Source: Ignavibacteria bacterium (lineage in GTDB: Bacteria; Bacteroidota; Ignavibacteria; Tepidaquicellales; OLB5). From it: a stretch of DNA of 21,159 bases. Positions within the stretch are counted from its first letter, which is position 1. Each line of letters begins with the position of its first letter. The stretch is from NCBI GenBank assembly GCA_026417195.1, contig JAOADS010000011.1:1-21159 (forward strand). The letters run 5' to 3'. The notes beneath the pieces are model-generated. The model did not search any database and was not told where the DNA came from. It worked only from the letters and a program-made list of their open reading frames with translations. This document shows, piece by piece, positions 7,790-15,194 of this stretch. A program made the translations under genes and the position numbers.

Positions 7790-8489
7790 AATTATTAAGA
7801 CAGCTGATATTGTCAAAAAATATATAATGGGTTCCGAGGAGCTTTACGCTCTGAACGGAGTCAGCCTGACAATAAAAAAAAATGAATACGTCGCTGTCAT
7901 GGGACCTTCAGGCTCAGGAAAGTCAACTTTAATGAATATAATAGGGTGTCTTGATACACCTACATCAGGTACTTATGAACTTGCCGGACAAAACGTCAGT
8001 GAACTTGATGACTCAAAACTTGCTTCAGTGAGAAATAAACAGATAGGCTTTGTATTTCAGACTTTCAATCTGCTTCCCCGTTCAAATGCATTACATAATG
8101 TTGAATTGCCATTGATATATGCCGGTGTCAGTAAGTCTGAAAGAATTCAACGGGCTAAGGAAGCTTTGGAAAAGGTTGGACTTGCAGACAGAATGATGCA
8201 TAAACCTAATGAATTGTCCGGAGGACAAAGGCAGAGAGTTGCAATAGCGAGGGCACTGGTTAACAATCCTTCAATTATTCTTGCTGACGAACCGACCGGA
8301 AATCTTGATTCAAAGACCGGAGAAGAAATAATGGAATTGTTTGATTCACTGCACAAGCTGGGAAATACGATAATATTGGTTACACATGAAGATTTCATTG
8401 CAGAACACGCCGAAAGGATAATTAGATTAAGGGATGGAAAAATAGAATCAGATACATTAAAACAAATCAATAAAACCATTGAAACCTAA
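7782..8489 (+). CDS. ABC transporter ATP-binding protein, MacB/LolD type
   Basis: This 235-residue nucleotide-binding protein powers the exporter. Walker A GPSGSGKST is at 41-49, the Q-loop glutamine is Q93, the signature LSGGQ is at 145-149, Walker B ILADE is at 166-170 and the switch histidine is H202. All catalytic positions are intact. The subfamily of mechanotransmission transporters (MacB, LolD, FtsE) is suggested by the LxxxD loop pattern and by the two MacB-type permeases in the operon. Here ATPase and permease are separate proteins, as in LolCDE, not fused as in MacB. It is the only ATPase in the operon, so it probably serves both permeases as a homodimer. Confidence 0.95.
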   Translation: MNEIIKTADIVKKYIMGSEELYALNGVSLTIKKNEYVAVMGPSGSGKSTLMNIIGCLDTPTSGTYELAGQNVSELDDSKLASVRNKQIGFVFQTFNLLPRSNALHNVELPLIYAGVSKSERIQRAKEALEKVGLADRMMHKPNELSGGQRQRVAIARALVNNPSIILADEPTGNLDSKTGEEIMELFDSLHKLGNTIILVTHEDFIAEHAERIIRLRDGKIESDTLKQINKTIET

Positions 8490-8506
8490 CTACTACTTGT
8501 CCTGAT

Positions 8507-10006
8507 ATGAAAAAAAACTTAATAATATTTTTATTCCTCCTTTGTTTTAAGCTACATTCACAGGATTTTGCAAAAGTACATGAACTTGTAACAGAAGGTA
8601 TTGATGCCATATACAATGTAGATTTCAATACGGCTCTCAGCAAATTTCAGGAAGCAAAAAGAGTTGCTCCGTCTGATCTGAGGGGACCTTTTTTTGAATC
8701 TACGGTTTTTTTCTGGAAATCAATGCTTACCAGAAATAAATCTGACTACGAAACCTTCCTCACATTATCAGATAAAATAGTAAAGGACTGTGAAAATATA
8801 ATTGACGTGAATGAAAATGACTTAAATGCAAGACTATACCTTGGTTGGCTTCAGATTATAAGAGCTTTTGCGCTTGGATTTTTAGGAGAAAGTTACCTTA
8901 AGGCAGCATCTGAAATAAAGGACGGAAACAACAATCTTAACTATGTAATTGAAAAGAAACCTGATATGTATGATGCTTATCTAGGTGTGGGAATATATAA
9001 TTATCTCGCAAGTTTTATCCCAAGAAGACTCCAGTGGTTATCTTCCCTGCTTGGATTCTCAGGTAACAGAGATGAAGGTAAAAGAATGCTTGCCCTGGCA
9101 TCGGATAATGGAATTTACACTAACACTGAAGCTAAATTTTATATGACATTACTTTCATGGAGAGAAGAAAATTATACACTTGCTGAAACCTATGGTAATG
9201 CTTTAAAAGACAGATATCCGCAAAGTCCTGCCGTCTGGATGCTTCTCGGCGGGCTTTATTCTCAACAAGATAAGATGAATGAAGCAATTTCAGCCTATGA
9301 AAATGCCATAGAGCTTAACAAAGGTAAAGAATCAGAGATAATTTATAAATTTGCTTACGGAGCTCTCGGATCAGCTTATTTCAGAACAAATCAGTTTGAG
9401 AATGCAGCTGAATTCGGAAAAAAATACATGACATTTACTCAGAAAGATGATAATATTAATAACAGACTTTACAGTATCGGTGTATCTCTTGAACTACTAG
9501 GCAGAAGAAGTGAGGCTCTTGAATTTTACTCAAGGGCAAGAACAGATTTCAAAAGTGACAATCAGTGGGAGAAGTTCTGGCTAAGAAAATTAAGACAAAG
9601 ACAATCTGCGCCTCTGACAGTAATTGATTCATTGCTTATAGTAGCTGATAATAACCGTGCAACAGGCAGATTATCAGAAGCCATAGAAAACTATAATGCG
9701 TTAAAATCAAAGAATCCATTTACAGATGACATAAAGGCTCAGATAAATCACGGACTGGCACTTGTTTACTTTAAACAAAAAGACTATAATAAAGCCATTG
9801 AGAACTTTAAACTGAATCTGAATCTTAATCCATCTGAAGAAAAATGGCTGGTTCCGGAGGCAATGTTTCAGATAGGAAGATGTTACTTGAGACTCGGTAA
9901 TAAAACAGAAGCTAAAAAATGGTTTGATATGGCAGAAGACGTATCTTATGATTATGACTTTAAAGACTCAATGGACGGGAAAATAAAAAATGAACTTTCC
10001 AGATAA
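8507..10006 (+). CDS. secreted TPR-repeat protein in the exporter operon
   Basis: The 499-residue protein starts with a signal peptide (about 1-19, KLHSQ before the cut). It contains several tetratricopeptide repeats: one near 38-57 (ALSKFQEAKRVAPSD), three or four in succession from about 240 to 350 (for example AISAYENAIELN), and two near 400-490 (KAIENFKLNLNLNP and the last repeat at TEAKKWFDMAEDV). TPRs bind proteins, so a role as a periplasmic scaffold or substrate-binding partner is inferred. It sits between the ATPase and the first permease with 17 and 3 nt gaps, too tight for an unrelated passenger. No such subunit belongs to the classical MacAB-TolC or LolCDE machines. The actual function is not known to me. 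Confidence 0.85.
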   Translation: MKKNLIIFLFLLCFKLHSQDFAKVHELVTEGIDAIYNVDFNTALSKFQEAKRVAPSDLRGPFFESTVFFWKSMLTRNKSDYETFLTLSDKIVKDCENIIDVNENDLNARLYLGWLQIIRAFALGFLGESYLKAASEIKDGNNNLNYVIEKKPDMYDAYLGVGIYNYLASFIPRRLQWLSSLLGFSGNRDEGKRMLALASDNGIYTNTEAKFYMTLLSWREENYTLAETYGNALKDRYPQSPAVWMLLGGLYSQQDKMNEAISAYENAIELNKGKESEIIYKFAYGALGSAYFRTNQFENAAEFGKKYMTFTQKDDNINNRLYSIGVSLELLGRRSEALEFYSRARTDFKSDNQWEKFWLRKLRQRQSAPLTVIDSLLIVADNNRATGRLSEAIENYNALKSKNPFTDDIKAQINHGLALVYFKQKDYNKAIENFKLNLNLNPSEEKWLVPEAMFQIGRCYLRLGNKTEAKKWFDMAEDVSYDYDFKDSMDGKIKNELSR

Positions 10007-10009
10007 TTC

Positions 10010-11239
10010 ATGAAAAGATTGCTAAATGAAATAAGGGAATCAGTTCTTATTTCGCTTAATGCAATCAATTCCAATAAAGTCCGATCGTCTCTTGCAACAC
10101 TTGGAATAGTTATTGGCATAACGACTGTTACTATACTTCAGACCGCTATAGAAGGAATTAACCGGGCATTTGAGAAAAGTATAGCTTCAGTAGGAGCTGA
10201 CGTTCTATATGTTCAGAAATTTGAATGGTTCGGCAGGGATGACTGGGAAGCAATTAGAAACCGCCCTGATATTAACTGGCAACAGTACGAATATCTGGTC
10301 AGGAATATTCAGGGAGCTGAATCTGTCTGCCCTACTGTTGCAACAGGCTCAACGGTTACATATAAAGACCTGTCATCTGAAAACGTATTTATTTTCGGAA
10401 CTACTGACGAATATCAGAAAACTCTTGGGCTTGAAGTATCGGAAGGAAGATTTTTCACCGGACGAGAGTCTGATGCTGCATTCCCTGTTTGTGTAATCGG
10501 ACATGACATCAAAGAATCTTTTTTCGGTAACACTGATCCGATTGGAAAAACTATACAGATATCCGGTTATAACTTCCGTGTAATAGGCACTTATGACAAA
10601 ATGGGAAGTATGCTTGGACTCTTTAGTCTTGATAACAGAATAATAATTCCGATTTACGTTTTTTTTAAAATCTTCGGCACAAGAAGGTCACTTACAATCA
10701 ACATCAAGGCTCCGAGTATTGAAGCTATTGACGACACAAGAGAAGAAGTCAGGGCTATAATGAAACGCGCCAGGAAGATACCGCCCGGTGAAAAAGATGA
10801 TTTCGGAGTAAATCAGCAGGAAGCTTTCCGTCAGACATATGAATCCCTGACTGGTCTTATAAAAACAATAGGAACTTCAATCACACTTCTTTCCCTGATC
10901 GTAGGTTCAATAGGAATAGCAAATATAATGTTTGTATCTGTTAAGGAAAGAACAAGGGAAATAGGAATAAGAAAAGCAATCGGAGCCAAACGTTCAACTA
11001 TATTACTTCAGTTTCTGACGGAATCCGTTGGAATCTGTCTTATGGGAGGTATTATAGGACTGATAATAGCTTTCCCTTTGAGTCTGTTAATAGACAAATT
11101 ACTTCTTCCCACTGTCATGCCGCTCTGGGTGATTTTTCTGGCACTTTTTATCTCTGCATCGGCTGGCATTATAGCAGGTTTCTTTCCTGCCTGGACTGCA
11201 AGTAAACTTGACCCTGTTGAAGCATTAAGATATGAATGA
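10010..11239 (+). CDS. MacB/FtsX-type ABC permease, first copy
   Basis: The 409-residue inner membrane protein has the MacB topology: one transmembrane helix near residues 25-45 (GIVIGITTVTIL), a large periplasmic MacB core domain (about 50-270), then three helices in the FtsX domain (about 285-400). The cytoplasmic coupling segment ERTREIGIRKAIGAKR and the C-terminal FPAWTASKLDPVEALRYE are the hallmarks. It does not transport through a channel; the family is thought to pass mechanical motion to the periplasm (family knowledge). It is clearly paralogous to the permease at 11630 but differs in the periplasmic part, including an aromatic stretch QKFEWFGRDDWE after the first helix. The two probably form a heterodimer, as LolC and LolE do. 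Confidence 0.93.
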   Translation: MKRLLNEIRESVLISLNAINSNKVRSSLATLGIVIGITTVTILQTAIEGINRAFEKSIASVGADVLYVQKFEWFGRDDWEAIRNRPDINWQQYEYLVRNIQGAESVCPTVATGSTVTYKDLSSENVFIFGTTDEYQKTLGLEVSEGRFFTGRESDAAFPVCVIGHDIKESFFGNTDPIGKTIQISGYNFRVIGTYDKMGSMLGLFSLDNRIIIPIYVFFKIFGTRRSLTINIKAPSIEAIDDTREEVRAIMKRARKIPPGEKDDFGVNQQEAFRQTYESLTGLIKTIGTSITLLSLIVGSIGIANIMFVSVKERTREIGIRKAIGAKRSTILLQFLTESVGICLMGGIIGLIIAFPLSLLIDKLLLPTVMPLWVIFLALFISASAGIIAGFFPAWTASKLDPVEALRYE

Positions 11240-11242
11240 TGA

Positions 11243-11620
11243 ATGAATTTCCGATTTACAATAACATATTCAGTGGTTTTTCTCGCGATGTTATTAGCAT
11301 CACTTTTTTACAAAAAACCAAGAGAAGATGTTAAAATTACTCCAATCTTTGAGATTAAACCCAATGAGTATAAAATATACGAAGTAACGGTAAAGGAAGG
11401 CATGCTTGATTTTAAAATTGAAATACCCGTAACAACTGAGCTGAAGCTTAGAGTCCTTGACCCTGAAGGTAATGAACTTCAGAAGTTGATTGATGAGAAA
11501 AGTTTTCCAAAAGGAGTCTATAACATAAAATGTCATCTCAACAGCAGAAGTTCAGGCAAATACAAATGCAATCTTGAAACGAAAGACTTTATCTATGAAA
11601 CAGATTTCTTCATAAATTAA
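11243..11620 (+). CDS. small secreted or membrane-anchored protein with Ig-like (FlgD-type) look
   Basis: The 125-residue protein opens with one hydrophobic segment (about 6-22), either an uncleaved anchor or a signal peptide. The rest is beta-rich, with an alternating pattern and the motif VTTELKLRVLDPEGNELQKL followed by F-KGVYNIKCHL, resembling the FlgD/T9SS-like Ig fold in which an extended 'G-Y' strand closes a sandwich. No enzyme motif is visible. It begins 3 nt after the first permease and ends 9 nt before the second, so it is made together with both. A periplasmic accessory to the transporter is the natural inference. The fold assignment is tentative. Confidence 0.7.
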   Translation: MNFRFTITYSVVFLAMLLASLFYKKPREDVKITPIFEIKPNEYKIYEVTVKEGMLDFKIEIPVTTELKLRVLDPEGNELQKLIDEKSFPKGVYNIKCHLNSRSSGKYKCNLETKDFIYETDFFIN

Positions 11621-11629
11621 ATTAATAAC

Positions 11630-12865
11630 TTGAATCTCAAGGAAGCATTCATATCAGCTTTATCTTCAATTAAATCAAATAAACTTCGTGCCTCCCTCAC
11701 GCTGACAGGTATCGTAATAGGTGTATTTTCTATTATCGGAGTTATGACTCTTCTCGATGCACTTCAGAAAGGTATAGACAGTGGTCTTTCTCAGTTAGGT
11801 ACAAACACGTTTCAGATTCAGAAAATGCCGGCATTCAATATTTCTGGGCCCGGTGGTAACCGCAAATACAGGATGAGGAAAAATATTACAATAGAACAAG
11901 GTGAAAAACTCAAAGACCTTGCAGCCATGCCTAAACTGATAGGCTTTGAAGACTGGGCTGGAGGAAAAGTAATAAAATACGAAGGCGAAAAAACTAATCC
12001 TAACTTCCAAATTGTTGGAGTTACAACCGAATACCTCGAAACAAACAGTTACTCTCTTGCAGCCGGAAGATTCTTTACTGATGACGATATAAAAACAACA
12101 AGGAATATTACCGTTATCGGACATGAAGTAGTTGAAAGACTCTTTAAAAATCTCAATCCGCTCGGGAAAATCATAGAGGTTGACGGAAATAGATTTGAAA
12201 TTATAGGTGTTCTTATACCAAAAGGAGAATCTCTCGGACAGTCTATGGATAACATTGTACTTATACCAATAAGAACAATGCAGAAGATATATAACACCGG
12301 CAAAGATCGTTCAATAAATATAACGGTTCAGGCAAAAAGCAAATCAGAATACGACGAAACTGTAGAAGAGGTTATAGGGCTGATGAGAGTTATCAGGAAA
12401 GTTAAGCCCGGTGATGAAAACGATTTCGAAATCTGGTCAAATGAATCTCTCATCAGGGAAGCAAATAACTTCACTGCATATTTCAAATATGGTGCAGGTG
12501 TAATAAGTTTCATCTCACTTATTGCTGCTGGAATTGGAATTATGAATATAATGTTAGTTACAGTTACCGAACGGACAAAGGAAATAGGAATAAGAATGGC
12601 AGTTGGGGCAAAAAGATTTAACATACTTTCTCAGTTTTTGTTTGAAGCTATTCTTCTCTGCCAGATAGGTGGTATAGCGGGTATACTTTTAGGGATTTTA
12701 GCCGGCAATATCCTTGCATCAGTTCTTAACTCTCCTGTAAGCATACCATATGACTGGGTTCTAATCGGAATTATAACCTGCTCAGTTGTAGGCATAGCAT
12801 TTGGTACATATCCGGCATACAAAGCTGCAAGATTAAATCCAATTGATGCACTCAGGTATGAATAA
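11630..12865 (+). CDS. MacB/FtsX-type ABC permease, second copy
   Basis: The 411-residue paralogue of the first permease shares the same layout: an N-terminal helix (GIVIGVFSIIGVMTLLDAL), a periplasmic MacB core domain to about 275, three C-terminal helices, the coupling segment ERTKEIGIRMAVGAKR and the end YPAYKAARLNPIDALRYE. The start is a TTG at 11630. A TAA at 11618-11620 in the same frame excludes any earlier start, and translation from TTG gives the expected N-terminus MNLKEAFISALSSIKSNKLR. Its periplasmic part contains a glycine-rich run (GPGGNRKYRMRKN) absent in the first copy. It is the last gene of the operon, and no terminator hairpin with a T-run is visible after it. Confidence 0.93.
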   Translation: MNLKEAFISALSSIKSNKLRASLTLTGIVIGVFSIIGVMTLLDALQKGIDSGLSQLGTNTFQIQKMPAFNISGPGGNRKYRMRKNITIEQGEKLKDLAAMPKLIGFEDWAGGKVIKYEGEKTNPNFQIVGVTTEYLETNSYSLAAGRFFTDDDIKTTRNITVIGHEVVERLFKNLNPLGKIIEVDGNRFEIIGVLIPKGESLGQSMDNIVLIPIRTMQKIYNTGKDRSINITVQAKSKSEYDETVEEVIGLMRVIRKVKPGDENDFEIWSNESLIREANNFTAYFKYGAGVISFISLIAAGIGIMNIMLVTVTERTKEIGIRMAVGAKRFNILSQFLFEAILLCQIGGIAGILLGILAGNILASVLNSPVSIPYDWVLIGIITCSVVGIAFGTYPAYKAARLNPIDALRYE

Positions 12866-12898
12866 AAGAATTTCAGATGCTGAAGTTTACAGTTCTTC

Positions 12899-12927
12899 TT
12901 GACATTTCAAACATATATGTTTAATTT
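12899..12927 (+). promoter_or_regulatory. sigma70-like promoter with palindromic operator in the spacer
   Basis: TTGACA (12899-12904) and TAATTT (12922-12927) are separated by exactly 17 nt. The perfect 14-bp palindrome AAACATATATGTTT (12909-12922) fills most of the spacer. A dimeric repressor bound there would cover the promoter. It would drive the small membrane ORF and probably hpnCDE behind it. Boxes and palindrome are direct observations. Their use is inferred. Confidence 0.5.
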
Positions 12928-13034
12928 GGTAACATATTTCTGTAAAATTGTACTATATACGTATCCAAATAAAACTTTTACTTGAAACTGAAATAGTTTC
13001 TAAACTCATTTGGGTGCTTAATAATTTCCTCACT

Positions 13035-13391
13035 ATGGAGTTTTACCGTAAGTTATGTAATAAACTCTACTGGAAGAAACTCAAACCTAACACAGCTTCT
13101 TATAATACAAGATTCTGGATGATCCTATTCTCAGCATTATCTGCAATATGGCTTGCATTTTATTTTAATCCTTCAGATCCGGCAAATACACGCTCATCTG
13201 CTTTTATCATTATCTGTTTCCTTGCATACCTTAAACAAACAGGTGTGAGCATTTATACTTTCATGCTTTCTGTTCTGAGATTAATATTATGCAGGATAAA
13301 TTCAGTATTGTATAATGTTCTGAACAGTTGCAATCCTTTTCTTTGGTTAGGCGAAAAAGCTTATCTTAAATCAGCTTCCCTGATAATTTAA
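13035..13391 (+). CDS. hypothetical small membrane protein
   Basis: From the ATG at 13035 the frame gives 118 residues. A TTG at 12948 would add 29 more. A basic N-terminus (FYRKLCNKLYWKKLKP) precedes two or three hydrophobic segments: FWMILFSALSAIWLAFYF (about 30-47), SAFIIICFLAYL (about 56-67) and FMLSVLRLILC (about 76-86). The positive-inside rule puts the N-terminus in the cytoplasm. I recognise no family. Neither possible start has a Shine-Dalgarno site, and the frame could be chance in AT-rich DNA. In favour of a real gene are its length, the promoter just upstream and its position in line with hpnCDE. Confidence 0.4.
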   Translation: MEFYRKLCNKLYWKKLKPNTASYNTRFWMILFSALSAIWLAFYFNPSDPANTRSSAFIIICFLAYLKQTGVSIYTFMLSVLRLILCRINSVLYNVLNSCNPFLWLGEKAYLKSASLII

Positions 13392-13418
13392 TCATATAAA
13401 ATTTCTTTTTGTTTTTTA

Positions 13419-13436
13419 TTCACCATTTATGGTGAA
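13419..13436. repeat. hairpin in the hpnC leader
   Basis: TTCACCA (13419-13425) pairs with TGGTGAA (13430-13436) around TTTA, giving a perfect 7-bp stem 32 nt before the hpnC ATG. A T-rich run precedes it, but none follows on either strand, so it is not a standard terminator. It could be an operator or an RNA processing site. Confidence 0.45.
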
Positions 13437-13447
13437 GTAATTTCTGT

Positions 13448-13455
13448 TAGCTTTG
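13448..13455 (+). promoter_or_regulatory. TAnnTTTG-type -7 box before hpnC
   Basis: TAGCTTTG matches the Bacteroidota -7 consensus exactly and ends 13 nt before the hpnC ATG. No TTG lies at the usual distance upstream. It could give hpnCDE its own short-leader transcript in addition to read-through from the promoter at 12899. Confidence 0.25.
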
Positions 13456-13468
13456 TGATATTATCTTG

Positions 13469-14341
13469 ATGAATGATAGTCTAATAAAAAGTTCTTTCAA
13501 ATACTGTAAAAAAATAGCACGTGAACACTATGAAAATTTTCCGGTTGCTTCATTGCTTGTTCCCTCTGAAAAGAGAAAGTATATTTACAGCATCTATGCC
13601 TTTGCAAGAGCTGCAGATGATTTCGCTGACGAACAGGATATAGAGGGAGGAGCTGATAAAAAACTTTCTCTTTTAGATGAATGGCATCAGAAGCTGATTG
13701 ACTGTTATAAAGGTAAATCATATGATCCGATATTCATAGCATTAGGTAAAACTGTCAGAGATTGTAAAATACCGATACAGGAACCTGAAAAATTACTAAA
13801 TGCCTTCAGGCAGGATGTAAAAAAAAACAGATACGAAAGTTTCGCTGAAGTGCTTGATTACTGTAAAAATTCAGCTGACCCGGTTGGCAGAATAGTGCTT
13901 ATGATAAACGGATATAATGACAAAGAACTTTTTGAATTGTCCGATAAAATCTGTACGGGATTACAGCTGATAAACTTCTGGCAGGACGTTGAGCTTGACC
14001 TGCAAAAGGACAGGGTATATATACCTGAAGAAGATATGAAAAGATTCGGTTACACATATGAAGATTTATTTAACAGAAAATACAATGATAACTTCATAAA
14101 ACTTATGGAATTTCAGATTAAGAGGACTGAGAAAATATTTCATGAAGGCAAAAAACTGCTTGAAATTCTTAAAAGAAAAAAAGTATCAATGAGAATAAAC
14201 TGGGAACTCAGGCTAACCTGGCTTGGGGGAAACCAAATAATAAAAAAGTTAAGGGAAGTTAATTACAACGTATTTGAAAAAAGACCAGTAATAAGTTTAT
14301 CTAACAAGTTAAATATAATTTTAAAATCGTTCTCTTTCTGA
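13469..14341 (+). CDS. hpnC: squalene biosynthesis enzyme HpnC (hydroxysqualene synthase)
   Basis: The 290-residue protein is a trans-isoprenyl diphosphate synthase-like enzyme. In the HpnCDE route it converts presqualene diphosphate to hydroxysqualene. The opening HYENFPVASLLVP is typical of HpnC. The first aspartate-rich motif DDFADE is at 50-55, and the second motif NFWQDVELD (from 169) is followed by KDRVYIPEED. NFWQD instead of NILRD is what separates HpnC from HpnD. The ATG at 13469 is chosen; a TTG one codon earlier is in frame but less likely. It is followed after 4 nt by hpnD, so the two are co-translated. Confidence 0.9.
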   Translation: MNDSLIKSSFKYCKKIAREHYENFPVASLLVPSEKRKYIYSIYAFARAADDFADEQDIEGGADKKLSLLDEWHQKLIDCYKGKSYDPIFIALGKTVRDCKIPIQEPEKLLNAFRQDVKKNRYESFAEVLDYCKNSADPVGRIVLMINGYNDKELFELSDKICTGLQLINFWQDVELDLQKDRVYIPEEDMKRFGYTYEDLFNRKYNDNFIKLMEFQIKRTEKIFHEGKKLLEILKRKKVSMRINWELRLTWLGGNQIIKKLREVNYNVFEKRPVISLSNKLNIILKSFSF

Positions 14342-14345
14342 AGAA

Positions 14346-15194
14346 TTGAAAGAACAACACTTTGAAATAACAAAGTCAAGTAAGACTAATTTTCTTTACT
14401 CATTCAGGCTTTTGCCCAAGGATAAGTATGATGCGATTAACACAGTTTATGCTTTTTGCAGAAAAACAGACGACATAGTTGATAATTCCAACGATACGGA
14501 AGAAATTAAATTTAAAAAACTCAGACATTGGAGAAATGAATTTGAGAAATCACTATCAGGACAATCAGAATATCAGCTTCTGAATAAGCTTAATACCGTA
14601 ATTAAAAAATATAACATCCCGGTTGAACCTTTTTTTGAACTTATCAAAGGAATGGAGACTGACCTTCAGGTTTCAAGATATAAAGACTTCAGAACGTTAT
14701 ATGAATATTGTTTCCGTGCAGCAGCAACAGTTGGACTTATGTGTATAGAAATTTTCGGATATAAAACGCATAACGCAAAAGAGTATGCAGTTAATCTCGC
14801 TATTGCACTACAGCTTACAAATATTCTCAGGGATATAAAGTTTGATGCAATGAACGGAAGAATTTATATTCCGGAAGAAGACCTGAAAAAATTCAGCTAC
14901 AGTGAAGACGATCTTATGAATTTCAAATACAACGAATCTTTTGTTGAACTGATGAAATTTGAATGTGAAAGGGCAAGGGAATTTTACCGCAGGGCTAATG
15001 AATTTTTTCACAAGGACGATCGAAAATATCTTTTTCCTGCCCGGATAATGGAAAAAATATATTTCAGTATATTAAGAAAAATTGAGAAAATGAACTATAA
15101 TGTTTTTAAGTATAAAGCTCAGATTTCTAAATTCAGAAAAGTTTACTACACTCTTGCGGTTTTTCTTAAATATAAATTAGCTTACCGCTGGTGA
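14346..15194 (+). CDS. hpnD: presqualene diphosphate synthase HpnD
   Basis: The 282-residue enzyme condenses two farnesyl diphosphates head to head into presqualene diphosphate. Visible are the first aspartate-rich motif (R-KTDDIVD, 39-46), an RAAATVG segment, and the second motif NILRDIKFD (159-167) followed by NGRIYIPEEDL. NILRD is the form usual in HpnD and phytoene synthases. Its position between hpnC and hpnE argues against phytoene synthase. The start is TTG at 14346: the preceding in-frame context leaves no room for ATG, and MKEQHFEITKSSKTNF matches the expected N-terminus. Its stop overlaps the hpnE GTG start (GTGA), a coupling junction. Confidence 0.9.
   Translation: MKEQHFEITKSSKTNFLYSFRLLPKDKYDAINTVYAFCRKTDDIVDNSNDTEEIKFKKLRHWRNEFEKSLSGQSEYQLLNKLNTVIKKYNIPVEPFFELIKGMETDLQVSRYKDFRTLYEYCFRAAATVGLMCIEIFGYKTHNAKEYAVNLAIALQLTNILRDIKFDAMNGRIYIPEEDLKKFSYSEDDLMNFKYNESFVELMKFECERAREFYRRANEFFHKDDRKYLFPARIMEKIYFSILRKIEKMNYNVFKYKAQISKFRKVYYTLAVFLKYKLAYRW

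Noticed and set aside
14346..15194. Phytoene synthase and carotenoid desaturase as readings of the hpnD/hpnE pair
   Set aside because: The adjacent hpnC and the typical hpnC-D-E order and coupling point to squalene rather than carotenoid synthesis.
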